From a virus: a stretch of 23,861 nt of DNA. Below, one piece after another: positions 7,017 through 14,588 of this stretch. Within the stretch, counting starts at the first letter, position 1, and each line of letters starts with the position of its first letter. Both the position numbers and the translations under genes were made by a program. The notes below the pieces were generated by a model that was not told the DNA's origin, did not search any database, and saw nothing but the letters and a program-made list of their open reading frames with translations. Location: positions 1-23,861 of IMG/VR virus record IMGVR_UViG_3300042446_000724; one strand, written 5' to 3'.

Positions 7017-7670
7017 ATGATTGATTTTAAAGGATTTCCCAAAATGGCAAGACTCTCCCGTAGAGTAGTAGTCACAGAAAAGATTGACGGAACTAATGCT
7101 CAAATCTGCATTGTGAAATACAAAGCTGATGAAGATGTTGACACAGATGGTTGCATTGATGCATGGATGGAAGATGACCATATGTTTTTCATGTATGCTG
7201 GAAGTAGAAACAAATGGATTTTCCCAAGCAATGACAATTATGGATTTGCTAAGTGGGCGCAAGCAAACAGAAAAGAACTGCGTCAGCTTGGCGTAGGACA
7301 GCACTTTGGTGAATGGTGGGGCAAAGGCATTCAGCGCAACTACGGACTCGAAGGAAAGCGTTTTAGCTTATTCAATACTATCCGTTGGTGTAGACATAAT
7401 GAAGAGCCGCAGCAAATCTTAAAAGCTGATCCTAGCGTTATTAAATACCAAGATGTTCTACCTATTTGTTGCGACTTAGTTCCAGTTCTTTATGATGGCG
7501 TATTTGATACAGTTGCTATTGATCAAGTGTTGCAAAATCTAAAACTAGAAGGTAGTGTCGCAAAGCGTAACTTCATGAATCCAGAAGGTATTGTTGTGTT
7601 TCACGAAGCAAGCAATACTGGATTCAAGAAAACAATAGAAAAAGATGATAGCCCTAAATCACTGGTTTGA
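7017..7670 (+). CDS. RNA ligase (nucleotidyltransferase superfamily)
   Basis: A 217-residue enzyme of the covalent nucleotidyltransferase superfamily. Motif I is EKIDGTNA, with Lys22 as the expected adenylated lysine. A segment FGEWWGKGIQRNYG corresponds to motif IIIa, NPEGIVVF (188-195) to motif IV and FKKTIEKD (203-210) to motif V. The layout and short length fit phage RNA ligases (Pfam RNA_ligase) lacking a C-terminal OB domain; a DNA substrate cannot be excluded. The likely role is joining nicked RNA, for example repairing cleaved tRNA. The start at 7017 keeps FKGFPKMARLSRR, the segment expected before motif I, but lies directly after the terminator T-run; ATG 7044 is an alternative. The next gene starts one base after the stop. 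Confidence 0.85.
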   Translation: MIDFKGFPKMARLSRRVVVTEKIDGTNAQICIVKYKADEDVDTDGCIDAWMEDDHMFFMYAGSRNKWIFPSNDNYGFAKWAQANRKELRQLGVGQHFGEWWGKGIQRNYGLEGKRFSLFNTIRWCRHNEEPQQILKADPSVIKYQDVLPICCDLVPVLYDGVFDTVAIDQVLQNLKLEGSVAKRNFMNPEGIVVFHEASNTGFKKTIEKDDSPKSLV

Positions 7671-7671
7671 T

Positions 7672-7893
7672 ATGGATGAATTAATAGAACTGAAAGACAT
7701 CATTGTAGAGTGTCAAGACTGCAAAAGTAAAGCCACAGCTCAAGAGATTAACGATGATGTTGAGCGTTACTTCTCAATGACGAAGAAATCATTTGTAAAA
7801 TTTCCTGCAAAGGGAATTAAAAAAGATTCTCTACAAAAGATTGTGGACTTGCGTTTAATATGCGAGCTTTGCCATGAGAAAGAATATGAGTAA
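7672..7893 (+). CDS. Small zinc-ribbon-like protein
   Basis: A 73-residue protein with two CxxC pairs, CQDC (Cys14/Cys17) and CELC (Cys64/Cys67), that could bind one zinc ion across the fold. The rest is charged and helical. I place the start at 7672, in a TGAtATG junction right after the RNA ligase stop; an upstream in-frame ATG at 7645 would overlap the ligase gene. The 3' end overlaps the HNH gene. Partner and function are unknown, but the position suggests co-expression with the ligase. Confidence 0.7.
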   Translation: MDELIELKDIIVECQDCKSKATAQEINDDVERYFSMTKKSFVKFPAKGIKKDSLQKIVDLRLICELCHEKEYE

Positions 7894-8323
7894 GAAAAAA
7901 GCAAAGCCAGTAAAGAGAAGATTAGACGTTGCTCGTCCATATAATAATGGCACATGGACAAAATCTAGGTTCTTTGGGTTTATTAGAAGCGCATTACGTA
8001 GTGCTAGCTCTAGATGGCAGCCAAAGTTTGATTGCTTAAAAGCAGCTTATGTTGACACAAGAGTCAACAAGAAGACCAATAGAGCATCAAAGCATTACAA
8101 ATGCGCTATCTGTAAAGATGTATATCCTGGAAAAGAAATCCAGATTGATCACATTATTCCAGCTGGCAGCTTAAGAGACTTTGAAGACCTTCCTAGTTTT
8201 GCTAAACGTTTATTCTGCGAAGCTTCTGGATTCAGGGCTTTGTGCATTAAATGTCACCAGCAGGTAACTGCGGAGGAAAAACTTCGTTCATCCAGCAATT
8301 CGGAGGATATTCAAGATCTCTAG
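7886..8323 (+). CDS. HNH endonuclease domain protein
   Basis: A 145-residue HNH nuclease. CAIC (Cys73/Cys76), the catalytic IDHI (Asp88-His89) and CIKCH (Cys120, Cys123, His124) make up the zinc-supported beta-beta-alpha metal motif. A basic N-terminus (KKKAKPVKRR) probably contacts DNA. Such proteins act as homing or packaging/recombination nickases in phages; which applies here is unclear. ATG 7886 overlaps the upstream stop and follows a purine-rich AGAAAGA; ATG 7874 would add four residues. The last 77 bases are shared with a convergent minus-strand gene, so the final Cys123/His124 codons are read in both directions. Confidence 0.8.
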   Translation: MSKKKAKPVKRRLDVARPYNNGTWTKSRFFGFIRSALRSASSRWQPKFDCLKAAYVDTRVNKKTNRASKHYKCAICKDVYPGKEIQIDHIIPAGSLRDFEDLPSFAKRLFCEASGFRALCIKCHQQVTAEEKLRSSSNSEDIQDL

Positions 8324-8798
8324 AATCAGCAGCTAAAACCTCTTCACTCATCCAAACCTTGTTATTAAGATAACATTTGCACACTGCGCAACCTGCATTG
8401 TTCTCCATGAACTTTTCAGGTATGTGCATTAGTAGCTTTGATAAACCACTGCATCCATAACAACCATTAACTTGTGATTTTGCTGGACAACTTTGACAGA
8501 TATTTGTTCTGCGTAATGCTTCTTCTTTACTGACTAATGGAACTCCATTTGACCATCTTGACTTTAGTGCCTGTAGGTAATGTTGGAAGTCTCCAAGATG
8601 CATACGATACACAGACTTAGCATTGGGATTACTGACCAATGCTGGATTAGCTGCATAGATAGCTCCAAGAAACTCATCACGCTCCTCAAAAGTAATCTTA
8701 TGTTCACGAAGCGCTTGTCTAGCGTCTCCAACATAAATAATTGACCCTTTCCACTCCACCCTACTAGGTGGATTCATTGATACACCAGATGGCTCCAT
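8247..8798 (-). CDS. Cysteine-rich hypothetical protein (putative metal-binding)
   Basis: A 183-residue protein and the only convincing minus-strand gene left of 17 kb. The C-terminal half holds eight cysteines in ordered pairs: CQSC (101/104), CYGC (113/116), CAVCKC (137/140/142) and NCWM (Cys168). This looks like one or two zinc sites or an Fe-S cluster. The N-terminal ~90 residues are a typical soluble sequence with YRMHLGDFQHYLQALKSRW before the cysteines. I use ATG at 8798; an upstream TTG (8807) is possible. The gene is divergent from the DUF932 gene with about 40 bases between them, so both promoters must lie in or around that A/C-rich spacer, and it ends inside the HNH gene. Function unknown. 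Confidence 0.75.
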   Translation of the reverse strand: MEPSGVSMNPPSRVEWKGSIIYVGDARQALREHKITFEERDEFLGAIYAANPALVSNPNAKSVYRMHLGDFQHYLQALKSRWSNGVPLVSKEEALRRTNICQSCPAKSQVNGCYGCSGLSKLLMHIPEKFMENNAGCAVCKCYLNNKVWMSEEVLAADSRDLEYPPNCWMNEVFPPQLPAGDI

Positions 8799-8839
8799 AG
8801 CCAACAACTACAACAAACAATACAAAATACAAACAAAAT

Positions 8840-9844
8840 ATGGCACACCTAATCAAAGAACGCGACATCCAAGCTGGACTTAACCAAGCATGGCACAACC
8901 TGACAACTATTGTTGACGAGGTTAAGCAAGACAACTCTATGCCTTTCGAGGTTGTTGAGTCTCCTATCTACTACAAGAAACAAGAGCAAGATTACTTTGG
9001 TGTAACACGCGATGTTTACGTAGAAGATCCAGAGTTCAAGATTCTGCTCGCTAATGATGACTGGCTTCCAATTGGCGATCCATACGCCTCCAGCTATCAA
9101 CCATCCTCTATTAAAATGTTCTGGGAGGTTATCAAAAAGGGTATGGGGCAAACACCTTACCAGATTGTGTCTGCTGGCACAGTTGATAATCGTCGCAAGC
9201 TATTTGCTTCGCTTAAGGTTACTGAGGGATTTGAGGTTGCTGGTCGCAAGTTTGAGGATTTCATTACTGTATTGGATTCTTTTGACAAGACTACCGCACT
9301 CACTGCTAGATACCTTAACTTCTGCACAGTGTGCAATAATACCTTCATGGCATCTATGACATCAGGCAAGGAGATTGGCAAAGCCAAGCACACGCAAATG
9401 CTTGAGGTCAATGTAGCGCGTCTCATTGATGCTATTGATGGCTTTGCTGGAACGTCCAACTTGTTCCAGTCTATGCTTGAACGCGCACATGAGAAAGAAT
9501 GCTCCAGAGATGAAGCTAAGGCATGGGCAGCTGGTGTTCAGGGTCGCAACATGGAGAAGGGAACAAACGCTCTTGTTCAGAAAGCTGCGCGTATTGGTGA
9601 GCTGTTTGAGTCTGGTCGTGGTAACGAAGGTCGCACACGTCTTGATGCATTCCAAGCATTGACAGAATTCGAAACTCATGAGTCATCCAATCGTAAAGAA
9701 GCTGGTGCTCAAAACTACAGCAGCAACTGGGGTGCTTCGGCATTAACAAAAACCATTGCGGCTCAACGCTTTGAAATTGATTGGGACACCAATGTCAAAC
9801 GTGGCAACAAGCTCCTTGAGTCAGCAGTTGCTTTAGCCAACTAA
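8840..9844 (+). CDS. DUF932 family phage/plasmid-like protein
   Basis: A 334-residue protein of the DUF932 (phage/plasmid-like TIGR03299) family. It shows the N-terminal region with AWHNL, the central FCTVCNNTF block at about 161-169 typical of the family, and a C-terminal ARLDAF-like segment (RTRLDAFQALTEFETHES) before a small serine-rich end. The family is widespread in phages and plasmids, but no biochemical function is established to my knowledge. The leader is A/C-rich without Shine-Dalgarno. Codon choice looks slightly more optimised (more GC at third positions) than in the small unknown genes around it, which hints at high expression. It is divergent from the cysteine-rich gene and followed by a 112-base gene-free spacer with potential RNA structure. 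Confidence 0.87.
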   Translation: MAHLIKERDIQAGLNQAWHNLTTIVDEVKQDNSMPFEVVESPIYYKKQEQDYFGVTRDVYVEDPEFKILLANDDWLPIGDPYASSYQPSSIKMFWEVIKKGMGQTPYQIVSAGTVDNRRKLFASLKVTEGFEVAGRKFEDFITVLDSFDKTTALTARYLNFCTVCNNTFMASMTSGKEIGKAKHTQMLEVNVARLIDAIDGFAGTSNLFQSMLERAHEKECSRDEAKAWAAGVQGRNMEKGTNALVQKAARIGELFESGRGNEGRTRLDAFQALTEFETHESSNRKEAGAQNYSSNWGASALTKTIAAQRFEIDWDTNVKRGNKLLESAVALAN

Positions 9845-9850
9845 AAACTT

Positions 9851-9940
9851 TCCTTTCATCGAGTGATGAATTAGGAATAGCCTCGTCAGAATAGCATCAT
9901 ATACAAATTGATGGACAGGCAAAACCTATCTTGGCGAGGC
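9851..9940 (+). ncRNA. Possible small structured RNA or 3' element after DUF932 gene
   Basis: Directly after the DUF932 stop, TTCATC (9855-9860) and GATGAA (9865-9870) form a hairpin with a GAGT loop, extended by TCCT 9851-9854 and AGGA 9873-9876. A second unit is closed by GCCTCG 9880-9885 and CGAGGC 9935-9940, with possible inner pairs ATAG 9891-9894/CTAT 9926-9929 and CATC 9895-9898/GATG 9910-9913. No T-run follows, so it is not a classical terminator. It could protect the mRNA end or regulate the downstream small genes. Weakly supported. Confidence 0.3.
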
Positions 9941-9956
9941 ATTTAATCTAAAGAAT

Positions 9957-10082
9957 ATGCAATTGTGGTTTATTTTTACTAATGGAAAATACTTGGCAAT
10001 CAAGCCAATCCATAAAAACAATCAATGGAAGCTACGCCTTCAATTACTTAAAATTAAATTAACAAAAAAACAAAATGATTAA
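9957..10082 (+). CDS. Possible 41-residue small protein
   Basis: A short frame starting MQLWFIFTNGKYLAIKP and ending in a basic LKIKLTKKQND, 41 residues. The leader (aaagaatATG) resembles those of neighbouring real genes, and its stop overlaps the start of the next gene by eight bases, as expected in this compact genome. Against it are the short length, absence of known motifs and AT-rich sequence in which such frames arise by chance. Otherwise the 9941-10074 stretch holds nothing I can identify. Confidence 0.35.
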   Translation: MQLWFIFTNGKYLAIKPIHKNNQWKLRLQLLKIKLTKKQND

Positions 10083-10371
10083 TGAATTAGAATTAAATAG
10101 AATTCAAGAAATGATGAAGGTCATGCTTCATTACTCTAATGGCGGAGAAGTGCTTTCAAGACCATTCCTTTGCGATGATGAAGAATTTGAATTAGACTTG
10201 TGTCCAGAATGGAATTGGGGTCGTTATGAATACAAAATAGCGCCACAGAAAAAGGTCATTTATGCTATTTACGACAATGACAATCTGGTGATGGTTTCTC
10301 AAAACAAAGCTGTCATTGATAAGTATTCACAAGAAATTAACCTGCCAGTCAGAATCTTAAAAGAATTATGA
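10075..10371 (+). CDS. Small phage hypothetical protein (WNW...EYKI type)
   Basis: A 98-residue protein. The central CPEWNWGRYEYKIAP segment resembles a motif I recall in many short phage proteins (W.W...Y.I.P) of unknown function. The N-terminus is an amphipathic helix followed by an acidic CDDEEFELDL stretch, and the C-terminal half appears beta-rich. No catalytic residues are evident. The leader is A-rich, and the stop overlaps the next start by ATGA (10368-10371). Confidence 0.75.
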   Translation: MINELELNRIQEMMKVMLHYSNGGEVLSRPFLCDDEEFELDLCPEWNWGRYEYKIAPQKKVIYAIYDNDNLVMVSQNKAVIDKYSQEINLPVRILKEL

Positions 10372-10634
10372 GTAGATCAATCTTAAAAGACATCACTCCA
10401 GGGCCATGGGATTTGGAAATCGTTGAAGGCATCGAACAAAGCAGAGCAGATGTTGTTGCAGCAATGTATTTGCCAGACATGGTTGAGGTATTGAAAGTAA
10501 TTGCAGATCCATGGCAAATTAAAAGAAACTTGCTATTTCAAGATGACGCTTCAGTTATTTTTGAGATGGCATCAATTGCACGAAAAGTTTTAGAGAAAAT
10601 GCAAAATGAATACAGTCAAAACAGCCCTGATTAG
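10368..10634 (+). CDS. Small phage hypothetical protein (TPGPW motif)
   Basis: An 88-residue protein beginning SRSILKDITPGPWDLEIVEG. The TPGPW segment near the N-terminus is common in small phage proteins of unknown role. The rest is predicted helical (ADVVAAMYLPDMVEVLKVIA, ASVIFEMASIARKVLEKMQN). It overlaps the preceding gene by ATGA and the following gene by 29 bases. Confidence 0.7.
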   Translation: MSRSILKDITPGPWDLEIVEGIEQSRADVVAAMYLPDMVEVLKVIADPWQIKRNLLFQDDASVIFEMASIARKVLEKMQNEYSQNSPD

Positions 10635-10857
10635 TAGTTGGGACAAGATGGCGAACATGTTTCTTCAAATCCACTTCATAAAAGAAACAGGCAGGTGGGA
10701 AACAGTGAACAGAAATGAATGTCAAATTTTGACAAAATTAAAACTTGCAGCCAGATTCAGCATGGATAAACCTGACCCACCGAACGCTTACGACCTGCTG
10801 CTTAGAGAGGCTGGAAAAAAAGGAATCGGACTAGAGACATTTAGTGAAGAAGAATAA
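10606..10857 (+). CDS. Small hypothetical protein
   Basis: An 83-residue protein I do not recognise. It has a Trp-containing N-terminus, a KETGRWETV segment and an acidic end (GLETFSEEE). ATG 10606 gives a 29-base overlap with the previous gene; ATG 10648 (MANMFLQIHF) would avoid the overlap and cannot be excluded. The stop lies three bases before the next start. Confidence 0.6.
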   Translation: MNTVKTALISSWDKMANMFLQIHFIKETGRWETVNRNECQILTKLKLAARFSMDKPDPPNAYDLLLREAGKKGIGLETFSEEE

Positions 10858-10860
10858 TTT

Positions 10861-11856
10861 ATGACAAACACAGTATACCTTGACGGAATCCCATTAGAAG
10901 ATGATGAGATTGGTGCAGTAAGTGAAGAATACGCAATTCCTTATGACGTTGTTGCGGAGCTTCTGGCTCAATACAGAAGCGGAAAAGAAATAAACAGTAA
11001 TGCTTATAGTGGCGTAGTGAAGAACAGGGTGAATGGATTCATCTCAATGCTCTCCAGAGAAGTCACAAATGGCCTAGAAGCAGAGGCATTTGCCAATCTG
11101 GAAGTAGTATCCAAAGTTGATGTGGCTGCCGTCCTGAGCGATCCTGAGCAAATTGACGATAAAGAGCAGGACATTGCTGCTTTGATGCAGATTGTAACTG
11201 ATCCTATCTCAGAACACTTTGTTATCCGAGAAGGTGGTCAAGCAACTCTGCGAATGGACAATCCTCCATCGTTGGAGCAAGCATACAAGGTTATTGATCG
11301 TATCTTTGTAGCGCGTGACGTTACAGAAAAGATTGATGACTACTCGACTTGGTTGCTTGGTAGCATTACCTCAGAACTTGAAAACCACTTTGGTAATCAG
11401 TTTGACGTAAGCCAAGTGATTGAAGTGTCTGACAAGGCCTACAACACCATTGTTACGGCTGTCAGCGTGTTCAAAGAATACAATGGACGTAAGTTCAACT
11501 TGTCATTCAGTCACCACAAAGAAGCATTTTACTCAAAAATTGAGAAAGCAGATAAAGATCTTATCCTTAAAAAAGCTGAAGAAATTGGATTGTCAGCTAA
11601 AAACGTAAGAAGCCTTGCAAGTATCTGCAAAAAACTAGGCAACTCAGTAATTGTTGACCTAACATCTAAAGACCAAGTAGACGATTTGATTGCAGCCTGT
11701 AAGGACGCTTCAGTAGATTATGTAACTTGCGACGAAAACAATCTATGGAAGAGAACCAAAAGTATGACGGAGCCGACAGCGGCAATTGTAATCAATCTGA
11801 AAACCAATGTGATCAAGATCGACGGGAAGGAGCAGAAATTGAAGGTAAAGGACTAA
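10861..11856 (+). CDS. Hypothetical protein, possible DNA-binding
   Basis: A 331-residue, acidic N-terminal, mostly helical protein. Residues 214-222 read LSFSHHKEA, followed by a helix-turn-helix-like stretch KDLILKKAEEIGLSAKNVRSL (about 232-252). This layout resembles phage/plasmid proteins in which a conserved LS.SHH element precedes a helix that selects DNA, so DNA binding is a reasonable guess. The N-terminal ~200 residues contain no recognised domain. It lies between small unknowns and the primase-helicase. The last 112 bases are also the start of the next gene in another frame. Family unproven. Confidence 0.75.
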   Translation: MTNTVYLDGIPLEDDEIGAVSEEYAIPYDVVAELLAQYRSGKEINSNAYSGVVKNRVNGFISMLSREVTNGLEAEAFANLEVVSKVDVAAVLSDPEQIDDKEQDIAALMQIVTDPISEHFVIREGGQATLRMDNPPSLEQAYKVIDRIFVARDVTEKIDDYSTWLLGSITSELENHFGNQFDVSQVIEVSDKAYNTIVTAVSVFKEYNGRKFNLSFSHHKEAFYSKIEKADKDLILKKAEEIGLSAKNVRSLASICKKLGNSVIVDLTSKDQVDDLIAACKDASVDYVTCDENNLWKRTKSMTEPTAAIVINLKTNVIKIDGKEQKLKVKD

Positions 11857-12161
11857 ACAGTATTCTAATTGAGGTTGGAGCGTTGACAACATACCTCCAA
11901 AGACAAATTAGAGAAACATTGGAAAATGAATCAGAAGAAATTGCTGAATACATTAACCAATTCAAAAGCCTACCAGACGCCGAAAGCGTTGCTATCATGG
12001 AGAAAAATATGATTCAAGTAATGAAGTTAGTTCCTATGGCTGATGCAATAGGATTGAATTTTATTACTTCGTTGATTGGCTCGATGGCGGCAACAATCGG
12101 ATTTGATCCTGTAGTAGAATCAATAGAGCAAATTAATCAAAGACAATTTAATGATAACTGA
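11745..12161 (+). CDS. Hypothetical protein overlapping the 331-residue gene
   Basis: A 138-residue protein from ATG 11745 (a TTG at 11727 would extend it). The first ~37 residues (EENQKYDGADSGNCNQSENQ and on) are polar and low-complexity and are encoded in the region shared with the previous gene. The rest (LNSILIEVGALTTYLQRQIRE onward) looks like a real helical protein with a hydrophobic GLNFITSLIGSMAATIGF near the end. A shorter product from a non-ATG start after 11856 is possible. The stop overlaps the primase-helicase start by 11 bases, implying coupling. No function recognised. Confidence 0.6.
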   Translation: MEENQKYDGADSGNCNQSENQCDQDRREGAEIEGKGLNSILIEVGALTTYLQRQIRETLENESEEIAEYINQFKSLPDAESVAIMEKNMIQVMKLVPMADAIGLNFITSLIGSMAATIGFDPVVESIEQINQRQFNDN

Positions 12162-13983
12162 AACCAAAACGATATACGACTTACAAGAAATCAAAGCAAA
12201 GCTAGAACATCGCATTGACGAGTTCGTTTTAACCTTGTTCCCTGCCGCAAAGAAACAAACAGGATGCTACCGTGTTGGCAACATTGACGGAAATCCTGGA
12301 GATAGTCTTAGTATTTCAACTAAGTCGTATAACATTGGTCAGTTTTATGACCATGCCAACCCTGCAATCAAGGGTAGTGCATGGAAGTTAGTTCATTTAG
12401 TCAAAGGTATTTCCATTCCCGCAAGCATTGCATGGCTTGGTAATTTCCTCAACATTGCTCCTATTCAGAATTTTTCTGGAGCAAACAAGTCAACAAATTA
12501 CAAAGAGTTGGCTGAAGCTATCAAACCTCTTAGCGAGGATTGCATCAAGTATGCTGCTGAACGCAAGATTAGTAAGCGCACACTTGAAGCATACAGCGTT
12601 GGCACAGGTGCTCGCGGAGAGCTTATCTTTCCGCATTACGACTGTGAATCACGCCTTAGTCTTAACAAACATTGGATGCCGAACAACGATAAAACGATGT
12701 GGTGTAGTCCCAATCCAGTCCACAACTTGTTTGGCAAAGATGTTTGTGATCCTTCTACAAATAGTGATCGTCTCATTATTGTAGAAGGGCAGTGGGATGC
12801 CTTAGCCATGTTTGAGCTAGGGCTTCCCGCTGTTTCTATTCCTTCTGGTGTTTCCAATATGAATTGGATTAAGGAGGATTATGAATACCTTTCCTACTTC
12901 GACACCATTGTTCTTATCATGGACAATGATGCAGCTGGTAAGAAATGCGCTGTCGATGTTGCAGCGCGTCTAGGTATTGATAAATGCATCATCGTCAATC
13001 TTCCTCTCAAGGATGCCAATGACATGCTCAAGGCTGGCCGTGGTGGAGAGATCATCAATCTTATTGAGTCAACTGCCAAAGGTCAACTTGATGAGATTGT
13101 AGATGCCATAGAGATGAAGGGTGAGGTTATGGACTTCATTCGTGGTGACTATCTTCTTGATGGTGATCCGTTCTTTATTCCTGGCTTTGATCTTACTTTC
13201 CGTAAGAATGAGATTACTCTGTGGTTTGGTTACACATCACAGGGTAAGTCCCAAGCAGTTCAGAATCAAGTAGCTAACTTAGCTGCGCGTGGGGTTATGA
13301 GTGTTGTTGCTTCTTTTGAGCAGCCACCTGAGCGCACGTTCGGTTCCATCTTGATGAACATGACTGGCAATTCAGATATTGTAGCTGATGATGACTTTGA
13401 AAAAGCATTCAAGTATCTCAGTGAACATTGCTTTATCTACAAAAGCAGAGAGAAAGCAAACCCTCTCAAACTCATTAACATGTTCATCCATGCCCATAAA
13501 CGGTATGGGGTAACTAATTTTGTCATTGATAACGTAATGACGATGGATGTTGATCGCGGAGACAATACCGCTCAAGCACAAGCTATTGACGCTATCCGTG
13601 TCTTTGCTTCCAACTATCCTGTGCATGTTCATGTTGTGGCGCATCCACGTAAGAGTGGTGAAGGTGTCAGCAGTCCACCAGCTATTGCCGAGATTCAAGG
13701 TGCTAGCGAGTGGGGCAACATGCCAGACAATATCATTACTGTATGGCGTGACGTATCTAAGCATGAACGTCTTGCTGAGATGAAGGCTAATGACTATCCC
13801 GATGACGCAATGCAAGAGTTCTGGGAATCAACTCCATGTGGTAAGCTAATCTGTCGTAAGCAACGTGCTACTGGTGAGATTCCGATGACCAATACGTGGT
13901 TTGATAAATCAACCAAACGTTTCCTCCCAAGTCCAGGTCCTGTTCGACCAATGTATTCCCCAACCCAAAAACCATGGCTTTAA
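12151..13983 (+). CDS. DNA primase-helicase (TOPRIM + DnaB/Twinkle-like helicase)
   Basis: A 610-residue bifunctional replication protein resembling T7 gp4. The TOPRIM domain shows LIIVEGQWDALAMFELG (209-224; Glu212) and VLIMDNDAAGKK (254-265; Asp258 and Asp260). The RecA/DnaB-type helicase has Walker A GYTSQGKS (360-367), Walker B FVIDN (457-461), a DnaB motif-3-like VHVVAHPRK (493-501) and an IQGASEWGNMPDNI segment (515-528). No obvious N-terminal zinc-finger cysteine set is visible, so primer synthesis may be reduced or differ from T7. It should unwind DNA at the fork as a hexamer and make or license primers. It overlaps its upstream neighbour by 11 bases, and the next gene begins one base after the stop. 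Confidence 0.9.
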   Translation: MITETKTIYDLQEIKAKLEHRIDEFVLTLFPAAKKQTGCYRVGNIDGNPGDSLSISTKSYNIGQFYDHANPAIKGSAWKLVHLVKGISIPASIAWLGNFLNIAPIQNFSGANKSTNYKELAEAIKPLSEDCIKYAAERKISKRTLEAYSVGTGARGELIFPHYDCESRLSLNKHWMPNNDKTMWCSPNPVHNLFGKDVCDPSTNSDRLIIVEGQWDALAMFELGLPAVSIPSGVSNMNWIKEDYEYLSYFDTIVLIMDNDAAGKKCAVDVAARLGIDKCIIVNLPLKDANDMLKAGRGGEIINLIESTAKGQLDEIVDAIEMKGEVMDFIRGDYLLDGDPFFIPGFDLTFRKNEITLWFGYTSQGKSQAVQNQVANLAARGVMSVVASFEQPPERTFGSILMNMTGNSDIVADDDFEKAFKYLSEHCFIYKSREKANPLKLINMFIHAHKRYGVTNFVIDNVMTMDVDRGDNTAQAQAIDAIRVFASNYPVHVHVVAHPRKSGEGVSSPPAIAEIQGASEWGNMPDNIITVWRDVSKHERLAEMKANDYPDDAMQEFWESTPCGKLICRKQRATGEIPMTNTWFDKSTKRFLPSPGPVRPMYSPTQKPWL

Positions 13984-13984
13984 T

Positions 13985-14167
13985 ATGAAAACAATATACC
14001 AAAGAGAAAAAGGAAAGAAACGCTATCCAATGGATGGTCCACCAATGCGCATTCAGAGACTGATGCAATCACCACAAAGAAACCACAAGGAACTCTTTAG
14101 TTGGCTAAAAGAAAACCCAGGAACAAGACCCGAAACAGCAGAACTATGCAAAAAGAAAAGTCGATAA
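13985..14167 (+). CDS. Small basic hypothetical protein
   Basis: A 60-residue, strongly basic protein (KTIYQREKGKKRYPMDGPPM... ending ELCKKKSR) that I do not recognise. I use the ATG at 13985 in the TAAtATG junction; an upstream in-frame ATG at 13901 would lie inside the helicase gene. Its charge suggests nucleic-acid binding, but nothing more specific. It overlaps the DUF3310 gene by 22 bases. Confidence 0.6.
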   Translation: MKTIYQREKGKKRYPMDGPPMRIQRLMQSPQRNHKELFSWLKENPGTRPETAELCKKKSR

Positions 14168-14583
14168 CTGAATGGTTGAAAGAAATCCCTGATGAAAAAA
14201 TAAGGGACTTGGCTATTGCTAATTGCAAATTATATCCATCTGCTGGATATGAAAACAAAGAAGTTAATTCCCTGAAGGATGCAATATATTACGGTTTCAT
14301 TTGGAGTAGAACTCCTGAGGGGAGTGATTTCTGGCTAGATGAATACAGAAAATGTGTAAGCTATCTTAAGGTTGAAGATAAAGTTAATCACCCTAGTCAT
14401 TACAAATCTCATCCATCTGGTATTGAATGCATTCAAGTGACGGAGCATCTAAACTTCTGTCTTGGCAATGCAATCAAATATATTTGGAGAGCAGACGATA
14501 AAGAAAATGATATAGAAGACTTGCGTAAAGCAGCTTGGTATGTTAATCGTGAGATCGAGCGCAGGTTAAAGGCTCGTAAATAA
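14146..14583 (+). CDS. DUF3310 (SaV-like) domain protein
   Basis: A 145-residue protein with two parts. The N-terminal part (ITEWLKEIPDEKIRDLAIANC and on to about residue 70) is a segment I associate with phage proteins of unknown function. The C-terminal part (about 79-141) is the DUF3310 domain: VNHPSHYKSHPSGIECIQVTE, then NAIKYIWRADDKENDIEDLRKAAWYV. DUF3310 is found in many phages, and a link to nucleotide metabolism is often suggested, but no activity is established to my knowledge. I prefer ATG 14146 over a TTG at 14101. Five bases separate its stop from the tRNA, so the two are probably co-transcribed. Confidence 0.87.
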   Translation: MQKEKSITEWLKEIPDEKIRDLAIANCKLYPSAGYENKEVNSLKDAIYYGFIWSRTPEGSDFWLDEYRKCVSYLKVEDKVNHPSHYKSHPSGIECIQVTEHLNFCLGNAIKYIWRADDKENDIEDLRKAAWYVNREIERRLKARK

Positions 14584-14588
14584 TTTAA

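Noticed and set aside
11727-11856. Programmed -1 frameshift joining the 331- and 138-residue proteins
   Set aside because: Frames are compatible but there is no X XXY YYZ slippery heptamer in the overlap.
13372-13815. 147-residue minus-strand open frame
   Set aside because: Antisense to the helicase domain with intact Walker motifs; a shadow.
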